A program made the translations under genes and the position numbers. This document shows positions 61,140-64,000 of a DNA stretch of 64,000 nt, piece after piece (position 1 is the first letter of the stretch; each line of letters opens with the position of its first letter). This DNA comes from Linyphia triangularis (Eukaryota; Arthropoda; Arachnida; Araneae; Linyphiidae), in the NCBI GenBank assembly GCA_963978545.1, contig OZ021729.1, forward strand, positions 9,844,001 to 9,908,000, written 5' to 3'. The notes below the pieces were generated by a model, which searched no databases, was not told where the DNA came from, and saw nothing but the letters and a program-made list of their open reading frames with translations.

Positions 61140-61510
61140 CTTTCAATTACACATATATTAACATACGATAATGAAAGTATAGGATTCGATCAAAAAAAAA
61201 ATTTTTTTTTTCGTATCTACCCGAGTTTTGGAACATCCTAACTTGAAAAAAGTGGTCTAGAATAAAATGTCTATCTTTGTGTATATATATGGTCAGCATA
61301 ACTCAGATTTACCTACGATGCTCAAATTTTGTGTACTGGTTAGTATTTGCCAAGAGACCTGCCATTAAGATTTTCATCAAACTTGCGCATGCGCATAAGT
61401 TGTCAGCCATTTAAAAAATTATGTTTTTCTGCAATTGCTAAAAAAACGGCTCAAACGATATTGATTGTGGTAATGCCTCTTAAAGTTTTTTAAACATATC
61501 CACCAGCGTT
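61140..61510 (-). mobile_element. Repeat family X, truncated copy
   Basis: Minus-strand copy covering the CAGACATTTT... end (here TAGACATTTTATTCTAGACC) to GGATATGTTTAAAAAAC. Contains GCGCATGCGCAAG as in other copies. Confidence 0.75.
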
Positions 61511-62039
61511 TGCAAGTTAAATATTTTGGAAGAGTATTTTCACCACCTCTCTAAATATTCAAGAGGTTTTTTAAATCCAAAGAGTATTTTTTAAATTAAC
61601 TTTTTTTAAACTAAAGCAAAATACGTTTTTTGACAAAATTAATATCTACAACAATAACAGTGATGCACGATCACGATTTCGAGTATCAGAGCTGAAATAT
61701 TCTTTTTAAATGCATACTAAAAACATTTGATGGTAATAAACCTTAAACTAACTATTAACTGATATTCCACAAACATTATCGGGCCAATACCGGCGACACC
61801 TCGAAAACTATCCTTGGGAAATAAATGAAAATTTAGCATTTTTTTCAGAAAAGGACACTATTTTCAAAGAAAAAGATATGGAAGTAGCTCCGCCCCTCGA
61901 CAAATGGCTAGTATGATCTCTGATTTTATAATAAGGAGGATCATTTTTTTTAAATTTAACCATGATGTGCCGATGTGGGAATTCATGCATGCTTTTTAAT
62001 TCTATGGAGTGAAATGGATTTTCAATGCGTGTTCACTCA
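61511..62039. other. No gene seen
   Basis: AT-rich sequence with no recognised element. Confidence 0.6.
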
Positions 62040-62805
62040 GATTTCACGCATTTTGGCGAACTCTTATCCTCACCTTCGAAATTCCCCTAGAAATGCGATA
62101 CAGGTGTAGAAAATTGAAAAACGAATACCTGTAACACAAATATCTCTTCCCTTTGGCATTGTTCATCAATGACCAAAGACTGTTTCTCCTCTGTTTCACT
62201 TAAGAGAAAGGATAATGAAAACAACAAATTTATTGACCGCAAAAAAATTTCAAATCGTGATTTATATCTCAAAACAGCAGATAAACCCTTAATCAATGAC
62301 CTAAAGAGAAAAAGATGGCATTGGGTCGGCCATGTTCTTAGAAGGGACCCCAAATCCAATGAACGAATCGCCCTAACATGGTCTCCTGACGGTAAAAGGA
62401 AGAGAGGACGACCAAGACTGACGTGGAGGCGAATGATCTTGAAGGAAAGAGACAATCTCGGTTGGCCAAGCTGGGCTGTTGCCAGGGAGGCCGCGCTGAA
62501 CAGGAGGGACTGGGTTTCGACAATTGCGGCCTCATGCGCCTACAAGGCGTGAAGAGACTCAAGGCAAGGCAAGGCATAATGAAAAAAAAATTAAAGTATA
62601 GGGTCAAATTTGACATTTTGGTGCTGGTTTTTTTTTTTTTTTTCTTCCCAAATAAGAGTTATTCAAAAAAAATTGTCAAACTGGCCATTTTTATACAAAT
62701 GAAAGAAAATATGAAAACGGTAAATAACACCATTCCACGTCAAATTTAAAAACAGAGACCAGTATTATAGCGTAATTGAAAGTTATGCGATGCTCCACAC
62801 CTCTA
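62040..62805 (-). mobile_element. Repeat family X, copy split by a retrotransposon
   Basis: Minus-strand copy beginning AGAGGTGTGGAGCATCGCAT at 62805. It is interrupted at 62222-62575 by a non-LTR insertion and continues to CATTTCTAGGGGAATTTCG near 62080. Confidence 0.82.
62222..62575 (+). mobile_element. 5'-truncated non-LTR retrotransposon
   Basis: 354 bp flanked by a perfect 10-bp target duplication ATAATGAAAA (62212-62221 and 62576-62585). It encodes the intact C-terminus of a reverse transcriptase protein: KRKRWHWVGHVLRRDP, GKRKRGRPRLTWRRM, WAVAREAALNRRDWVSTIAA, stop at 62552. The 3' end is a short (AAGGC)n tail, as seen in RTE-like and some other clades. Young, given the undamaged frame. 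Confidence 0.92.
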
Positions 62806-62810
62806 GTTTT

Positions 62811-63062
62811 TAATGCACAGATATTTAAAACATTCAAGAGTTATCCAGTGCCACCTGCATGGCTTGTTTAACTTCACATACCATTTTACTCTGTATCTAC
62901 ATAAATATATATTTTTCACATATCCATTCAGACAATGGGGGAAATTAACTCGTAGACAAAACTTATAATTGGATTAGTTTTTGGTTGTGCTTTGTGACTT
63001 CCTGTTGAATATTTGATATCATTGGCAGCTCGTGGTAAAAAATGTTAGAGCAGCCTGAATAT
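62811..63062. other. No gene seen
   Basis: Nothing recognised between the family X copy and the LTR. Confidence 0.6.
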
Positions 63063-63525
63063 TGTTACGAATTTTTCCACTGAGGCAATGATGGCACAGT
63101 TTTCACGGTATAAAAATATTTATTCTCTCTTCAGAAAACTCACAAAATTTATTCACAGGCAACAGTTTAATTACTCTCAAGTTTCAACACAAGCTTCAAC
63201 AAAAAATAACTTCGAATTCAGCGATTATACAAGCTCACTCCAATAGGTAAACAAAGCCATCAGCTTTCAACGAAGTCCGAAGTCAATCTGAAAACTTTCC
63301 CGTTCTCCAGTCTTTTATATACAAGCGCGTGAGACATTCGCGAAATTTCCCACCAATTCATCGGAAAAGAAATATCTCGAAACTTCTCGATTGCTTTAGG
63401 TGTTGCCACCTTTTTCTAACCTGTATAATCACTGTTAATAAATAAAATAAGATAAAAATAAATTACAATAGAATTTTAAAATAATACGTCACTATTTACA
63501 CTATATACAGACAATTTGTGCAACA
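63063..63525 (-). mobile_element. LTR of a Gypsy-like element, about 463 bp
   Basis: Minus strand starts TGTTGCACAAATTGTC and ends AAAATTCGTAACA. A TATA box (GTATATAAAAGACTGG, 63316-63331) and poly-A signal (GAATAAATATT, near 63117) are present. Just upstream on the minus strand is GGGAGGGGGGGGAATC, which looks like a polypurine tract, so this may be a 3' LTR whose internal region has been lost. The flanks AATAT / ATACT do not form a clean duplication. Confidence 0.75.
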
Positions 63526-64000
63526 ATACTGATTCCCCCCCCTCCCAATTCCCACGATCATTCATGAATGAAAATTTTTTAATCTTAATTATTCACCCTC
63601 AAAGTTTCCTTTCGATATTTACAGAATGATATGAGAAAGAAAATAGAACTAAGGGGTGTGAAACATCGCACAACTTTCAATTACACTATAATACTGACGT
63701 GGAATTGTGTCATTTACCATTTTTATATTTCATTTATGCCATGATTCGTATAGTCTTTTGTTCAAAATACGCGTTTAAAATATAAGCAATAAATTTAGTG
63801 TCGAGTATTACTAAAACCCTCGCAATTAACACACATTTTTTAATCAGGAACCAGTTTATTCAGTAGTTAAATAAATGATAAACAATCACATTTCCTCGAA
63901 ACGCTCACTACATGTGTGAAGTTGAAATCGAAAATATAAATAATTAAAACAACTAATAACAATTATTAAAAGTATAGCACATATCATTACTAAACTTTCC
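63526..64000. other. Window end: polypurine tract and a family X fragment
   Basis: After the C run (63536-63544) there is a family X start at 63650-63735 (AGGGGTGTGAAACATCGCAC). The remaining sequence to 64000 is AT-rich with nothing recognised. Confidence 0.6.

Overview
The window is eukaryotic, AT-rich, non-coding for about 97% of its length and packed with transposable elements. The one host gene I can support is a cytochrome P450 of the CYP4 family (closest to CYP4V2-type proteins among those I know) on the minus strand. I infer an arthropod genome, most likely a chelicerate and probably a spider. The reasons are the CYP4 sequence, the mariner, hAT, Helitron and SINE mix, and two degenerate RNase H-type retroelement tails of a kind I associate with spider genomes. 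The species cannot be fixed from this sequence.

The P450 gene covers at least positions 57968 down to 9240 (48.7 kb). I place ten exons: 57968-57707, 47761-47649, 46562-46477, 43810-43620, 40709-40640, 32194-32068, 27745-27551, 25682-25509, 14339-14273 and 9419-9240. Every internal junction has AG/GT ends and the phases agree at every join, giving 488 codons plus one base. The C-helix WxxxR, the I-helix GHDTT, the K-helix ExxR, the PERF motif and the heme-binding FxxGxRxCxG are all present. The last exon (after the heme cysteine) was not found, so it should lie below position 1 or be lost. The first exon is the least certain.

Positions 1-9239 (downstream of exon 10) hold a solo LTR with a perfect 5-bp target duplication, a 1.69-kb tandem duplication, a stray copy of the edge of P450 exon 8, palindromic MITEs, an RNase H pseudogene split by a hAT-like MITE with an exact 8-bp duplication, and a mariner-type element ending 42 bp from the exon 10 splice donor. 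Intron 9 (9420-14272) holds a SINE, a long hairpin and a 347-bp tandem repeat. Intron 8 (14340-25508) holds a 4.6-kb satellite with a 124-bp monomer, broken by a hAT-like element, and retroelement fragments. Introns 7 and 6 hold a 98-bp minisatellite, MITEs and a TA microsatellite. Intron 5 (32195-40639) holds SINEs, a 1.3-kb inverted-repeat element, a hAT transposase remnant and Helitron-like units. Intron 4 holds a Helitron with clean ends (41262-42720). Introns 3 and 2 hold a reverse transcriptase remnant, a SINE and AT-rich repeats. Intron 1 (47762-57706) holds a 4.0-kb hAT element with a perfect 8-bp duplication and nested insertions, plus three palindromic MITEs.

Upstream of the gene (57969-64000) is a broken mariner transposase whose C-terminal segment has been amplified in frame as eleven perfect-length 162-bp units, followed by copies of a 1-kb repeat family, a 5'-truncated non-LTR retrotransposon with target duplication, and a second LTR. 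No RNA gene, CRISPR array or operon-like structure is present. The most unusual items are the in-frame amplification of a transposase fragment, and the occupied and empty copies of one hAT-like insertion site within the same window.
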